Assembly (NCBI RefSeq): GCF_004804335.1
Contig: NZ_SRXY01000001.1
Coordinates: 682,001 to 746,000 of the forward strand
Direction: 5' to 3'
Length of the DNA: 64,000 nt
Source: Pacificoceanicola onchidii
GTDB taxonomy: Bacteria > Pseudomonadota > Alphaproteobacteria > Rhodobacterales > Rhodobacteraceae
The notes under the pieces were generated by a model. It was not told where the DNA came from and ran no database searches. It worked only from the letters and a program-made list of their open reading frames with translations. Shown here piece by piece: positions 26,996 through 35,094 of the stretch; position 1 is the first letter of the stretch, and each line of letters opens with the position of its first letter. A program made the position numbers and the translations under genes.

Positions 26996-28894
26996 ATGGC
27001 CGACCATTCTCTGATGGATATGTCGTGGGATGACTTTGACGAGCACCGCGATCCGCGCCCGGACAACAACGAATTCGATGCGATTGTTGACCGCGCAATC
27101 TCGCGCCGCGGTTTTCTCGGCGGTGCGCTGGCGTTCGGATCGGGCGCTGCGGTTTTCGGAACGGGACTGCTGTCCTCCACCTCGGCCGCCCGTGCTGAAG
27201 GCACAGGGTTCGACTTCACGCCGATCGACACAGCGACAGACTTCGACATCCACGTCCCCGAAGGCTTCCAGTGGAAGCCGCTCGTGCGCTGGGGCGACGC
27301 CCTTTGGTCCGAAGCCGAGGGCGCGTTCTCTGCGGACACAGGCGTATCCGTTGACATGTCCAGCAAGGTCTTCGGCGAGAACACCGACGGCATGGAACTG
27401 TTCGATGTCGATGGCAAGCAGGTCATCGCGGTGAACTCCGAATACGTGAACCCCAAGATCAACCTGCCCGCCGACAGAGAAGGCACGCCGAAAAACGCAG
27501 ACGAAGTGCGCATGCTGCAAAACTTTCAGGGTGTCACCGTCATGGAAGTGGCAGGCTCAGGCGCAAGCTTTGAGGTGGTCAAGGACAGCCCGCTGAACCG
27601 CCGCATTGACCACAATACCCAAATGACGATGGACGGGCCGGTTGCCGGGACCGATTTCGTCAAGACAAACACCGATCCGGAAGGCATGTCGCCTAAGGGC
27701 ACCCTGAACAACTGCGGCTCGGGCCGGACGCTTTGGGGCACCTATCTGACCTGCGAGGAGAACTTCAACGGCTACTTTGGCACCACCGAAGTTGCGCAGG
27801 ATCAGAAGCCTGTCGAACTGCCCGAAGGGTTCTCGCGCTACGGCATCGGCGGCAAAGGCCGCTACGCCTATGAGGTCTTCGACGAACGGTTTGACATCTC
27901 CAAGGAACCGAACGAGCCGCACCGCCACGGCTGGATCGTCGAGATCGACCCAGCCAATCCGGACAGCACGCCGGTCAAACACACCGCGCTTGGCCGCTTC
28001 AAACATGAAAACGCCGCCATGACCCAGACCGCCGACGGCCGGATCGTGGTTTACATGGGGGACGATGAACGCGGCGAGTTCATGTATAAATACGTCTCCA
28101 ACGGCACCTGGGCCGAAGGTCAGTCAACCGATGGCCTGCTGTCCGATGGCACACTCTACGTGGCGAAGTTCAACGACGACATGACCGGTGAATGGCTTGC
28201 CCTGACGCCGGAAACCACCGGAATGGAAATCGCCGATCTGCTGGTGCATGCCCGCATGGCGGGCTCCAAGGTCGGCGCGACCACCATGGACCGCCCGGAA
28301 TGGATCGCCGTGAACCCGGTCAAGGTCGAGGCCTACTGCGCCCTGACCAACAACAAGAACCGCGGCGTGAAGCCGAACGCCGGTGGCGATGAAACCCCGG
28401 TTGGCGGCCCGAACCCGCGTGAGACCAACCACTACGGTCAGATCGTGCGCTGGCGTCCCGAACGCGAAGACCACGGCGCAGCCGCCTTTACCTGGGATCT
28501 CTACGTCATGGCCGGCAACCCGACGGTCTATGACAATGCCTATGCCGGTTCGGACAACGTGACGCCCGGCAACATGTTCAACTCGCCGGACGGGATGATC
28601 TTTGACAGCAAAGGCATGCTGTGGATCCAGACGGACGGCAACTACAAGAACGAAGGCGACTTCGAAGGTCAGGGCAACAACCAGATGCTGGTCGGCAACA
28701 CCGAAACCGGCGAGATCGCCCGCTTCATGACCGGGCCTTACGGCTGCGAGATCACCGGCATGTGCTGGTCCCTGGACAAGAAAACCGCCTTTGTCGGCAT
28801 CCAGCACCCGGGCGGGTCCTGGCCGGATGGAGCAGGCAAACCGCGCTCTTCCGTCATCGCTGTCTGGCGTGAGGACGGCGCTGCCTTCGGCTGA
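26996..28894 (+). CDS. phoX: PhoX-family Tat-exported phosphatase
   Basis: A 632-residue periplasmic protein of the PhoX/DUF839 family, calcium-dependent phosphomonoesterases of marine bacteria. A Tat signal (ISRRGFLGGALAFGSG, about residues 35-50, cleavage near ARA67) follows a polar N-terminal extension. Family segments include TLNNCGSGRTLWGTYLTCEE, HRHGWIVEIDPANP, LGRFKHENAAM and GDDERGEFMYKYVSNG. ATG at 26996 has AAGCGAGG upstream; the frame is open to 26918 but without family sequence. A PHO-box-like site upstream and a terminator downstream make it a self-contained unit placed between rplL and rpoB. Some DUF839 proteins lack proven phosphatase activity. Confidence 0.85.
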   Translation: MADHSLMDMSWDDFDEHRDPRPDNNEFDAIVDRAISRRGFLGGALAFGSGAAVFGTGLLSSTSAARAEGTGFDFTPIDTATDFDIHVPEGFQWKPLVRWGDALWSEAEGAFSADTGVSVDMSSKVFGENTDGMELFDVDGKQVIAVNSEYVNPKINLPADREGTPKNADEVRMLQNFQGVTVMEVAGSGASFEVVKDSPLNRRIDHNTQMTMDGPVAGTDFVKTNTDPEGMSPKGTLNNCGSGRTLWGTYLTCEENFNGYFGTTEVAQDQKPVELPEGFSRYGIGGKGRYAYEVFDERFDISKEPNEPHRHGWIVEIDPANPDSTPVKHTALGRFKHENAAMTQTADGRIVVYMGDDERGEFMYKYVSNGTWAEGQSTDGLLSDGTLYVAKFNDDMTGEWLALTPETTGMEIADLLVHARMAGSKVGATTMDRPEWIAVNPVKVEAYCALTNNKNRGVKPNAGGDETPVGGPNPRETNHYGQIVRWRPEREDHGAAAFTWDLYVMAGNPTVYDNAYAGSDNVTPGNMFNSPDGMIFDSKGMLWIQTDGNYKNEGDFEGQGNNQMLVGNTETGEIARFMTGPYGCEITGMCWSLDKKTAFVGIQHPGGSWPDGAGKPRSSVIAVWREDGAAFG

Positions 28895-28916
28895 GCCAGC
28901 CCTTTCGAAGCAAAGA

Positions 28917-28946
28917 GAAACGGCGCTTTCGGGCGCCGTTTTTTGG
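28917..28946 (+). terminator. Terminator of phoX
   Basis: Plus strand: AACGGCGC-TTTCGG-GCGCCGTT followed by TTTTGG (stem 28919-28940), 25 bases after the phoX stop. Confidence 0.85.
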
Positions 28947-28975
28947 TCTGCGCGCCAAACCCGAATACAGGCGGC

Positions 28976-29012
28976 CCAAAAGAAAACAGGCGCCCCGAAT
29001 GGGACGCCTGCC
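28976..29012 (-). terminator. Terminator of rplJ-rplL
   Basis: Minus strand: CAGGCGTCCC-ATTC-GGGGCGCCTG (28987-29010) followed by TTTTCTTTTGG, 25 bases past rplL. It ends the rplJL transcript; no read-through into rpoB is possible because phoX intervenes on the other strand. Confidence 0.87.
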
Positions 29013-29036
29013 GTAAATTCAGCCCGAAGGCCGGAA

Positions 29037-29417
29037 TTACTTGAGCTCGACTTCTGCGCCGGCTTCTTCGAGCTTTTTCTTGAGCTCTTCGGCTTCGTCC
29101 TTGGACACGCCTTCTTTGACGGCTTTGCCGCCTGCTTCAACCAGCTCTTTGGCTTCTTTGAGGCCAAGACCGGTGATGCCGCGGACTTCCTTGATCACGT
29201 TGATCTTCTTGTCGCCTGCCGACTTCAGGATGACGTCGAATTCGGACTTTTCTTCCGCTGCGTCGCCACCGGCGTCGCCAGCCGGACCCGCCATCATGAC
29301 AGCGCCGCCTGCTGCGGGCTCGATGCCGTACTCGTCCTTGAGGATGGTTTTCAGTTCTTGTGCTTCCAGCAGGGTCAGACCCACGATGCTTTCAGCAAGT
29401 GCTTTCAGATCAGCCAT
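29037..29417 (-). CDS. rplL: 50S ribosomal protein L7/L12
   Basis: Stalk protein that recruits translation GTPases. The 126-residue product starts [20 protein letters not shown], has an Ala/Gly hinge ([20 protein letters not shown]) and the C-terminal domain with [20 protein letters not shown]. It follows rplJ by 75 bases. Confidence 0.98.
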   Translation of the reverse strand: MADLKALAESIVGLTLLEAQELKTILKDEYGIEPAAGGAVMMAGPAGDAGGDAAEEKSEFDVILKSAGDKKINVIKEVRGITGLGLKEAKELVEAGGKAVKEGVSKDEAEELKKKLEEAGAEVELK

Positions 29418-29492
29418 TTTAAGACTCTTTCCGTTTTCCTAAATGTGTTCCAACGCGTGGGCTCATGCCCTGCGAAGATCCTTTCAGCTGCC

Positions 29493-30005
29493 TTACGCCG
29501 CTTTTTCCTCGATGGTGGAGAGGATGGAAGCGATGTTGGAAGCAGGTGCGCCAATTGCGCCGGCGATGTTCGATGCGGGTGCGCCGATGCAGCCGACGAT
29601 GGAAGCAATAAGCTCCTCGCGCGACGGCATTTTCGACACGGCTTCGACACCGGCCCGGTCCAGAGCCGTTCCGCCCATGTTCCCGCCGAGGATCTCAAAC
29701 TTTTTGTTATCCTTGGCGAAATCCTCGACCACCTTGGCAGCTGCCACGGGGTCTTCGGAATAGGTCAGTACGGTCATGCCATCGAGCAGCGACGCAATGC
29801 TTTCGCAGGGCGTACCGTCGAGGGCAATTTTGGCGAGCCTGTTCTTGGCGACGCGAACCGACGCTTCTGCGCCACGGGCGCGTGCGCGAAGATCCTGCAT
29901 CTCGGCAACTGTGAGACCTTCGTAGCGGCTAACCACCACGACGCCAGAGCTTTCGAAGATCTGGCCGAGTTCCTCGACCAATTTCTCTTTCTGGGCTCTA
30001 TCCAC
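29493..30005 (-). CDS. rplJ: 50S ribosomal protein L10
   Basis: Base of the ribosomal stalk. The 170-residue product has a GTG start ([20 protein letters not shown]) and the family segments [20 protein letters not shown] and [13 protein letters not shown], plus a helical C-terminus for binding L12 dimers. It is preceded by a leader with features of the L10 leader and by its own promoter candidate, since the DUF4105 gene separates it from rplA. Confidence 0.98.
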   Translation of the reverse strand: MDRAQKEKLVEELGQIFESSGVVVVSRYEGLTVAEMQDLRARARGAEASVRVAKNRLAKIALDGTPCESIASLLDGMTVLTYSEDPVAAAKVVEDFAKDNKKFEILGGNMGGTALDRAGVEAVSKMPSREELIASIVGCIGAPASNIAGAIGAPASNIASILSTIEEKAA

Positions 30006-30024
30006 AGTTTCACTCCAAATTGTG

Positions 30025-30170
30025 GAGGGCGGACCCTCCGGCTCATTCCAGCTGGCCAGAGGCCAACCAAGAAGTCCGAGGGGCGTCGCATCACTTGAGC
30101 CCGGAGCACATGTAGCACCCGGAGAGATGTCTCTTCCCGTCTCAGGCAGGAATTACAGGCATACGCCAAC
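30025..30170 (-). promoter_or_regulatory. Probable L10 leader (autoregulatory)
   Basis: The minus-strand leader before rplJ contains GCCTGAGACGGGAAGAGAC, a GAGAC-type purine segment, followed by paired segments CTCCGGGTGCTAC / TGCTCCGGGCTC and GTTGGCC / GGCCAGC near the start codon. L10 leaders bound by the L10-L12 complex have this general plan (kink-turn, then helix close to the gene). No covariance model could be run. Confidence 0.5.
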
Positions 30171-30184
30171 CCACCGTCTCGGAC

Positions 30185-30219
30185 GAAATACAAGAGCCGC
30201 ACGAATCGCGCGGCCCTTG
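30185..30219 (-). terminator. Terminator-like hairpin downstream of DUF4105 gene, in rplJ leader
   Basis: Minus strand: AAGGGCCGC-GCGATTCGT-GCGGCTCTT (30192-30218) then GTATTT. It lies about 55 bases after the DUF4105 stop and can end that transcript. It also sits only about 10 bases downstream of the -10 of the candidate rplJ promoter, so it would be in the rplJ leader too. Confidence 0.65.
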
Positions 30220-30228
30220 CGTGAGGGT

Positions 30229-30256
30229 TCTTTAACAGGTTTGCAGGCAATGCCAA
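30229..30256 (-). promoter_or_regulatory. Candidate promoter of rplJ-rplL
   Basis: Minus strand: -35 TTGGCA (30251-30256), 16-base spacer, -10 TAAAGA (30229-30234). It lies in the short gap between the DUF4105 stop and the hairpin; the leader would be about 215 bases. Confidence 0.5.
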
Positions 30257-30272
30257 GAGGGTTTGTCGACCC

Positions 30273-31121
30273 TCACCGGGCCGCGAGTCTTTCGCGCAGC
30301 GCATTGGAGAACGCCAGAGCGCCCGAGACATCGCCAAGGGCCATGATGTCCGGCGTTACATGCGCCCGCGCTTCTACTTCGGCAAAGCTCTTGTCGGTCG
30401 GGATCATCCCAAGCTCGTAAAGGAAATCATCCGAAAACCCGGTCAGCACCCAGGACTTGTCAATTGGCACAGACCCCGGCGCCAGATCATTTACGACCCC
30501 CGCGAGCACGTTGGTGCAATTGGCAAAGAGCGTGTTGTACCACTGTGGTTCCGCCTGCACCTCGGCGGTCTTGGCGAGGATCCCGCGCAGCACCGCCTTT
30601 TGTTGATCAAGCGGAATGGTCAGAGGGTAGCGATACAGCTGATCCCCGGCCCAGAAGGCGGAATTGAAGTACATGTCCCGCTCGGTTGCCCAGACCACCA
30701 TATACTCAAAGATCGGCAGCACAGCCGCCTTGGGCGCGCTATAAACCTCGCCGTCTTCCCGCCGCGCCTCGACCGACGCGATATACCCGCTGCCATCCTC
30801 GAAGGTGAAAGCCATCATCGTGTGGGCAATCGCCGGATTGACGGCGAAAGGCTCAACAAGGAACCACGCCTGCACAAGGGATTCGGGGTCAATCTCGGCT
30901 GTGATCCACGCTTCGGTGTTCACACTGCCATCGCGCGCGTAGTCCCAGTCGCGAATGTTGGTGATGGCATAGGCCTCACCCTGCTCCGCCACCTTTGGCA
31001 ACCGGCTGAAATCAGCCCGCCACGGGCGGTCATGTGATGGTGACGAAAGTTGCCAGTTGGCCCAAAGACCGAAGACAGACAGGCCCACAACAACGACTAC
31101 AAAAAGAACAAAGCGCTTCAT
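30273..31121 (-). CDS. DUF4105-like membrane-anchored protein
   Basis: A 282-residue protein with an N-terminal membrane segment (residues about 4-22, LFVVVVVGLSVFGLWANW) and a periplasmic body. WDYARDGSVNTEAWITAEID, VVWATERDMYFNSAFWAG and WYNTLFANCTNVLAGVVNDL match the plan of DUF4105 (Lnb N-terminal periplasmic domain) with its conserved Asn-Cys-Thr, a likely papain-like thiol centre. It may act on lipoproteins or phospholipids, but that is inference from family. On the same strand as its neighbours but unrelated to them, it splits rplA from rplJ. Confidence 0.75.
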   Translation of the reverse strand: MKRFVLFVVVVVGLSVFGLWANWQLSSPSHDRPWRADFSRLPKVAEQGEAYAITNIRDWDYARDGSVNTEAWITAEIDPESLVQAWFLVEPFAVNPAIAHTMMAFTFEDGSGYIASVEARREDGEVYSAPKAAVLPIFEYMVVWATERDMYFNSAFWAGDQLYRYPLTIPLDQQKAVLRGILAKTAEVQAEPQWYNTLFANCTNVLAGVVNDLAPGSVPIDKSWVLTGFSDDFLYELGMIPTDKSFAEVEARAHVTPDIMALGDVSGALAFSNALRERLAAR

Positions 31122-31175
31122 GACCCATTAGGTAAGCGCAACCCGCCCCGGCCGCAAACATCGAAGCACGGTTCA

Positions 31176-31210
31176 AACGAAAAAGGGCGGACCCAGCGGC
31201 CCGCCCCTTC
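31176..31210 (-). terminator. Terminator of rplK-rplA
   Basis: Minus strand: AAGGGGCGG-GCCGCTGGGT-CCGCCCTT followed by TTTCG (31180-31209), about 25 bases after rplA. It separates rplKA from the DUF4105 gene. Confidence 0.82.
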
Positions 31211-31232
31211 TATTCTTCCGATCCGAAAAAGA

Positions 31233-31931
31233 TCAGTTGCCGGTGGCGTTGGTCACGTCAACGGTCACGCCCGGGCCCATGGTGGAGCTGAGCGAGATCT
31301 TTTCCATGTAGGTGCCTTTGGCGCCGGTCGGCTTCGCAGAGCTTACAGCGCCAACAAAGGCACGGATGTTCTCAACCAGCTTCGCTTCGTCGAAGGAGGC
31401 TTTGCCAACGCCGGCATGGACGACACCGCCCTTTTCGGCCTTGAACTGAACCTGACCGCCTTTGGCGTCCTTGACAGCCTGCGCGACGTCCATGGTCACG
31501 GTGCCAACTTTCGGGTTCGGCATCAGGTTGCGCGGACCGAGCACTTTACCCAGACGGCCAACAATCGGCATCATGTCCGGGGTTGCGATGCAACGGTCAA
31601 ACTCGATGGTGCCGCCCTGAACGATTTCCATCAGGTCTTCTGCGCCAACGATGTCTGCACCAGCGGCCTGGGCTTCTTCTGCCTTCGGGCCGCGGGCGAA
31701 CACGGCCACGCGCACGGTCTTGCCAGTGCCGTTCGGCAGGCCAACAACGCCGCGGACCATCTGGTCTGCGTGACGCGGGTCAACACCGAGGTTCATCGCG
31801 ATTTCGACGGTTTCGTCGAACTTCGTAGTGGCGTTTGCCTTGATCAGGGAAACGGCTTCCTCGACGGAGACCTCTTCCTTGCCTGCAAAGGCTTCACGGG
31901 CGGCGCGGGTACGTTTTCCAAGCTTTGCCAT
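31233..31931 (-). CDS. rplA: 50S ribosomal protein L1
   Basis: L1-stalk protein that moves deacylated tRNA out; in many bacteria it represses its own rplKA message. The 232-residue product starts [20 protein letters not shown], with [16 protein letters not shown]-like residues and [17 protein letters not shown], the L1 signature. It is 2 bases from rplK. Confidence 0.98.
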   Translation of the reverse strand: MAKLGKRTRAAREAFAGKEEVSVEEAVSLIKANATTKFDETVEIAMNLGVDPRHADQMVRGVVGLPNGTGKTVRVAVFARGPKAEEAQAAGADIVGAEDLMEIVQGGTIEFDRCIATPDMMPIVGRLGKVLGPRNLMPNPKVGTVTMDVAQAVKDAKGGQVQFKAEKGGVVHAGVGKASFDEAKLVENIRAFVGAVSSAKPTGAKGTYMEKISLSSTMGPGVTVDVTNATGN

Positions 31932-31933
31932 GA

Positions 31934-32383
31934 TTACTTCACCTCGATGCCCATCGAGTTGGCGGAGCCAACGATGATCTTCATTGCCGCTTCAACGTCG
32001 TTTGCCGAGAGATCTTTCATCTTGGCTTCGGCGATTTCGCGAACCTGCTTGACGGTCACGGTTGCGACGGTCTCACGGCCGGGGTTCTCTGCACCACGCG
32101 GACGGTTCCGCTTGCCAACCGGCTTCAGGCCAGCGGCTTTTTTCAGGTAGTAAGACGCGGGCGGCGTCTTGATGTCCATGGTGAAGGACTTGTCCTGATA
32201 GTAGGTGATCACGGTCGGGCACGGCGCGCCGGGCTCCATTTCCTGCGTCTTGGCGTTGAACGCCTTGCAGAATTCCATGATGTTGATGCCGCGCTGACCC
32301 AGCGCCGGACCGACCGGCGGGGAGGGGTTGGCTTTGCCTGCAGGAATCTGCAGCTTCATCGTGCCGGCGAGCTTCTTGGCCAT
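31934..32383 (-). CDS. rplK: 50S ribosomal protein L11
   Basis: GTPase-associated-centre protein. The 149-residue product starts [20 protein letters not shown] and has [20 protein letters not shown], the proline-rich thiostrepton-binding N-domain, and a C-terminal rRNA-binding domain ending in [10 protein letters not shown]. Start ATG has AAAGGAGAA upstream. First gene of the rplKA unit. Confidence 0.98.
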   Translation of the reverse strand: MAKKLAGTMKLQIPAGKANPSPPVGPALGQRGINIMEFCKAFNAKTQEMEPGAPCPTVITYYQDKSFTMDIKTPPASYYLKKAAGLKPVGKRNRPRGAENPGRETVATVTVKQVREIAEAKMKDLSANDVEAAMKIIVGSANSMGIEVK

Positions 32384-32522
32384 CGGCTTTCTCCTTTACA
32401 ACACCCTCGCACACGCGTGGCTCGGGCAGGTTATGTTGCGTGGTCTGGTCCGGGTTTCGCGAAACCCTCGCCTCCCACGAAAATGACAGTCCAGCGACTC
32501 ATCGCGGACCATCGAGACCTGC

Positions 32523-32551
32523 GCTTTACATTGGCTTTGGGATTTGCGCAA
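32523..32551 (-). promoter_or_regulatory. Candidate promoter of rplK-rplA
   Basis: Minus strand: -35 TTGCGC (32546-32551), 17-base spacer, -10 TAAAGC (32523-32528), between the nusG terminator and rplK. Moderate match only. Confidence 0.4.
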
Positions 32552-32591
32552 TAGCGGTGCGAAGCGTGACCTCGCGAAGTTACAAATTGCC

Positions 32592-32630
32592 AAAACGAAA
32601 AAGGCCCGAAGCGACACGCTCGAGCCTTTT
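32592..32630 (-). terminator. Terminator of secE-nusG
   Basis: Minus strand: AAAGGCTCGAGCG-TGT-CGCTTCGGGCCTTT (32599-32628) followed by TTCGTTTT, about 22 bases after the nusG stop. Confidence 0.85.
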
Positions 32631-32650
32631 CGATCCAATTTCGGACTTGG

Positions 32651-33181
32651 TTACTGCTTCGTAACCTGCGTGTAGTCCAGTTCCACCGGGGTTTCGCGGC
32701 CAAAGATAGACACAGACACAGACAGGCGCTGGTTGTCGTCGTCCACGCCTTCGACCATGCCGTCGAAACCTTCGAACGGGCCGTCGTTGACCTTGACCTT
32801 CTCCCCAACCTCGAAACGGATTTCCAGGCGCGGCGCTTCTTCGCCTTCCTGAACACGGCCAAGGATCGTCTCGACCTCGGCATCGCGCATCGGCATCGGA
32901 CGGCCCTGCGGGCCAAGGAAGCCGGTGACGCGGTTGATCGAGTTCACGAGGTGATAGCCCTGATCGGACATTTCCATGTGCACCAGAACGTACCCCGGCA
33001 TGAAGCGGCGCTCGGTGGTGACTTTCTTGCCGCGGCGGACCTCGATCACTTCTTCGGTCGGGACCAGCACTTCGTCGATCTGATCCTCAAGGCCCTGCTC
33101 TTCAACGGACGTGCGGATCTGTTCGGCGATCTTCTTTTCGAAGTTCGACAGAACACTGACCGAATACCAACGCTTTGCCAT
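32651..33181 (-). CDS. nusG: Transcription antitermination factor NusG
   Basis: Transcription elongation factor bridging RNA polymerase with Rho or the ribosome. ATG at 33181 gives 176 residues starting MAKRWYSVSVLSNFEKKIAE, the family N-terminus. The NGN domain has RRFMPGYVLVHMEM and VTGFLG; the C-terminal KOW domain has FEVGEKVKVNDGPFEGFDG. It lies about 170 bases after secE. Confidence 0.97.
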   Translation of the reverse strand: MAKRWYSVSVLSNFEKKIAEQIRTSVEEQGLEDQIDEVLVPTEEVIEVRRGKKVTTERRFMPGYVLVHMEMSDQGYHLVNSINRVTGFLGPQGRPMPMRDAEVETILGRVQEGEEAPRLEIRFEVGEKVKVNDGPFEGFDGMVEGVDDDNQRLSVSVSIFGRETPVELDYTQVTKQ

Positions 33182-33353
33182 CTGGCTCACCCTTGCTTCC
33201 TGGCCAGTCCTGACCGGCCTTTTCGTCAACCCTTACCAAAAATGGCTCGGGGATAAAAAAGTGGCGTGCAACTCGAATCGATGCACGCCCTTCAAACTCT
33301 AGCCTGTCCGTACCGCCATGCCCGCCCGATTTCAAGGGGCGGCGGCAGGCAGA

Positions 33354-33554
33354 TTATCCAAAGAACGTCAGAACGCCCTGCAACCCTGCGCGGATCAGAA
33401 TATCCACCAAGGCAAAGAAAACAGCCGTCAGCGCCGCCATGATGAAGACCATGATGGTCGTCAGGACAACTTCACGGCGTGTCGGCCAAACAACCTTGGC
33501 AACCTCGCCGCGGACTTCCTGAATGAACTTGAGCGGATTAACGGTGCGGGCCAT
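33354..33554 (-). CDS. secE: Protein translocase subunit SecE
   Basis: Small essential subunit of the SecYEG channel. The 66-residue single-membrane-span form starts MARTVNPLKFIQEVRGEVAK, has the amphipathic VVWPTRREVVLTTIMVF signature and one transmembrane helix. Typical short alphaproteobacterial length, and standard position before nusG and after tRNA-Trp. Confidence 0.96.
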   Translation of the reverse strand: MARTVNPLKFIQEVRGEVAKVVWPTRREVVLTTIMVFIMAALTAVFFALVDILIRAGLQGVLTFFG

Positions 33555-33594
33555 GTCGAGAGGCTGCCTTTGTTCAGTGTCGCGATGCTCGGCG

Positions 33595-33623
33595 TATCTA
33601 CGCGCGCGCTTGGCAAATTACAA
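33595..33623 (-). promoter_or_regulatory. Candidate promoter of secE-nusG
   Basis: Minus strand: -35 TTGTAA (33618-33623), 17-base spacer, -10 TAGATA (33595-33600), between the tRNA-Trp 3' end and secE. Confidence 0.5.
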
Positions 33624-33674
33624 CCCTGCCAGCGCGCCTTCCGGGCAGCTGTGATTTTGTCGAAACGGTGGAAG

Positions 33675-33750
33675 TGGCAGGGGCAGCAGGGTTCGAACCC
33701 GCGACCTACGGTTTTGGAGACCGTCGCTCTACCAGCTGAGCTATACCCCT
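33675..33750 (-). tRNA. tRNA-Trp (CCA anticodon)
   Basis: A 76-base cloverleaf on the minus strand from AGGGGTATAGCTCAGC to the encoded CCA end. The acceptor stem pairs AGGGGTA with TGCCCCT, the D-loop is AGCTCAGCTGGTAGAGC, the anticodon loop is CTCCAAA with CCA, and the T arm is GGTTCGAACCC type. Its position just before secE is conserved in bacteria. Confidence 0.97.
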
Positions 33751-33763
33751 AAGGCCGGGTGTC

Positions 33764-33792
33764 CGTTTACGAAAGGCGCTTGCCCTTTGCAA
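33764..33792 (-). promoter_or_regulatory. Candidate promoter of tRNA-Trp
   Basis: Minus strand: -35 TTGCAA (33787-33792), 17-base spacer, -10 TAAACG (33764-33769), 14 bases before the tRNA 5' end. Confidence 0.55.
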
Positions 33793-33858
33793 GCGGGAAA
33801 TGGGCAAGACCCGGATGGATTTTGCCCTTTCCTTGTACTCCCGGTGATAAAGGTCCCG

Positions 33859-35094
33859 TCACGCCGCGTTGCGCTGTCCCGGCTCTGCTGATTGCGCGAC
33901 GATGCCCTTATCAAAGAGTCGCGCGATTTCGCCGCCGTCCAACCCGGCCACCTCGGCCAGAATCTCTTCTGAATGCTGCCCAAGCATCGGCGCTGCCACC
34001 GGCGATTGCCGATCAAACGCAGAGAAGTTCATGGGAGAGCCCGGAACCGGGTACGATCCAACACCCGGATGATGCATCATTTCGAACATCGGATTGTCCG
34101 GCCCCAGATCGGAATCATCGCGCAGCGCCTCGGGCATGGTTCGGAAAGGCGACCATGTCAGACCAAAGCTGTCACAAACCTGCGCCACCTCCGCCATGGG
34201 CCGCGCGGCAAACCAGTCATTCAGAATACCCGTGATCCGATCTCGCAGCGCCCAGCGATTACCCTCTGCACGCAGGGAAAGCCCGGCTTCCGCCTCCAAG
34301 GCGGCCATCGCCTCTCCTGTCTCCGTCGCTTTGACAATGCCGGACCATTGGCGATCCGTCAGACCGATAATCATCACCCACTGGCCATCCGCGCAGACAA
34401 AGTCCTGCCCATAGGCCCCAAAAAGCGCATTTCCGGCCTTCGGGCGCGATTGTCCGGTCAGCTGCGCCTCGGCAATCATGCCAAGATGCCCAATGGTCGC
34501 CGCCGCTGCGTCCTTGAGAGAGAACTCCACGTCCTGCCCCTGCCCAGTCCGCAGCCTGTACCTCTCCGCCGCCAGAAGCGCCGAGACGACCATATTGCCC
34601 GCTGCGATATCCCAAGCGGGCAAAGCATGCGCGACAGGATCCCCATCCACCGGGCCAGTCATATGCGGAATGCCCAAGGCCGGGTTTACCGTATAATCCA
34701 CCTGGGGCCGGCCATGACGATCACCCGTGAGAGCCACCATGATCAGATCCTCGCGGTGGCGAGACAGCGTGTCGTAGTCCATCCAGCCCCGCACCCGCAG
34801 GTTGGTCAGGAAAAGCCCGGCATCATCCCCCGGCGCGGTGACAATCCGCGTCACCAATTCGCGCCCCTCGGGAGACTTCATATCGACGGCGATAGACTTC
34901 TTGCCCTTGTTGAGCCCTTGCCAGAACAGGCTTTGCCCATCCGGCGCGACCGGCCAGCGCTTCGCATCCAAACCGCCCCCGATCCGATCAAAGCGGATCA
35001 CCTCCGCCCCCATTTGGGCCAATGTCATCCCCGCAAGCGGCACCGCAACAAAGGCCGACCCCTCGACCACGCGCATTCCGGACAGGATACTCAC
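33859..35094 (-). CDS. CaiB/BaiF CoA-transferase, mesaconyl-CoA isomerase-like
   Basis: A 411-residue class III CoA-transferase. GTG at 35094 overlaps the stop of the hydratase gene (GTGA), showing translational coupling; the N-terminus then reads MSILSGMRVVEGSAFVAVPL, the usual family start. Family segments are GADVIRFD-like EVIRFDRIGG, KSIAVDMKSPEGRELV and AWDIAAGNMVVSALLAAERY, with the likely catalytic Asp. The neighbour suggests it is the 2-methylfumaryl-CoA isomerase type (Mct), moving CoA from the C1 to the C4 carboxyl of mesaconate within one molecule. That specificity is inferred from the pair, not from residues. Confidence 0.75.
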   Translation of the reverse strand: MSILSGMRVVEGSAFVAVPLAGMTLAQMGAEVIRFDRIGGGLDAKRWPVAPDGQSLFWQGLNKGKKSIAVDMKSPEGRELVTRIVTAPGDDAGLFLTNLRVRGWMDYDTLSRHREDLIMVALTGDRHGRPQVDYTVNPALGIPHMTGPVDGDPVAHALPAWDIAAGNMVVSALLAAERYRLRTGQGQDVEFSLKDAAAATIGHLGMIAEAQLTGQSRPKAGNALFGAYGQDFVCADGQWVMIIGLTDRQWSGIVKATETGEAMAALEAEAGLSLRAEGNRWALRDRITGILNDWFAARPMAEVAQVCDSFGLTWSPFRTMPEALRDDSDLGPDNPMFEMMHHPGVGSYPVPGSPMNFSAFDRQSPVAAPMLGQHSEEILAEVAGLDGGEIARLFDKGIVAQSAEPGQRNAA

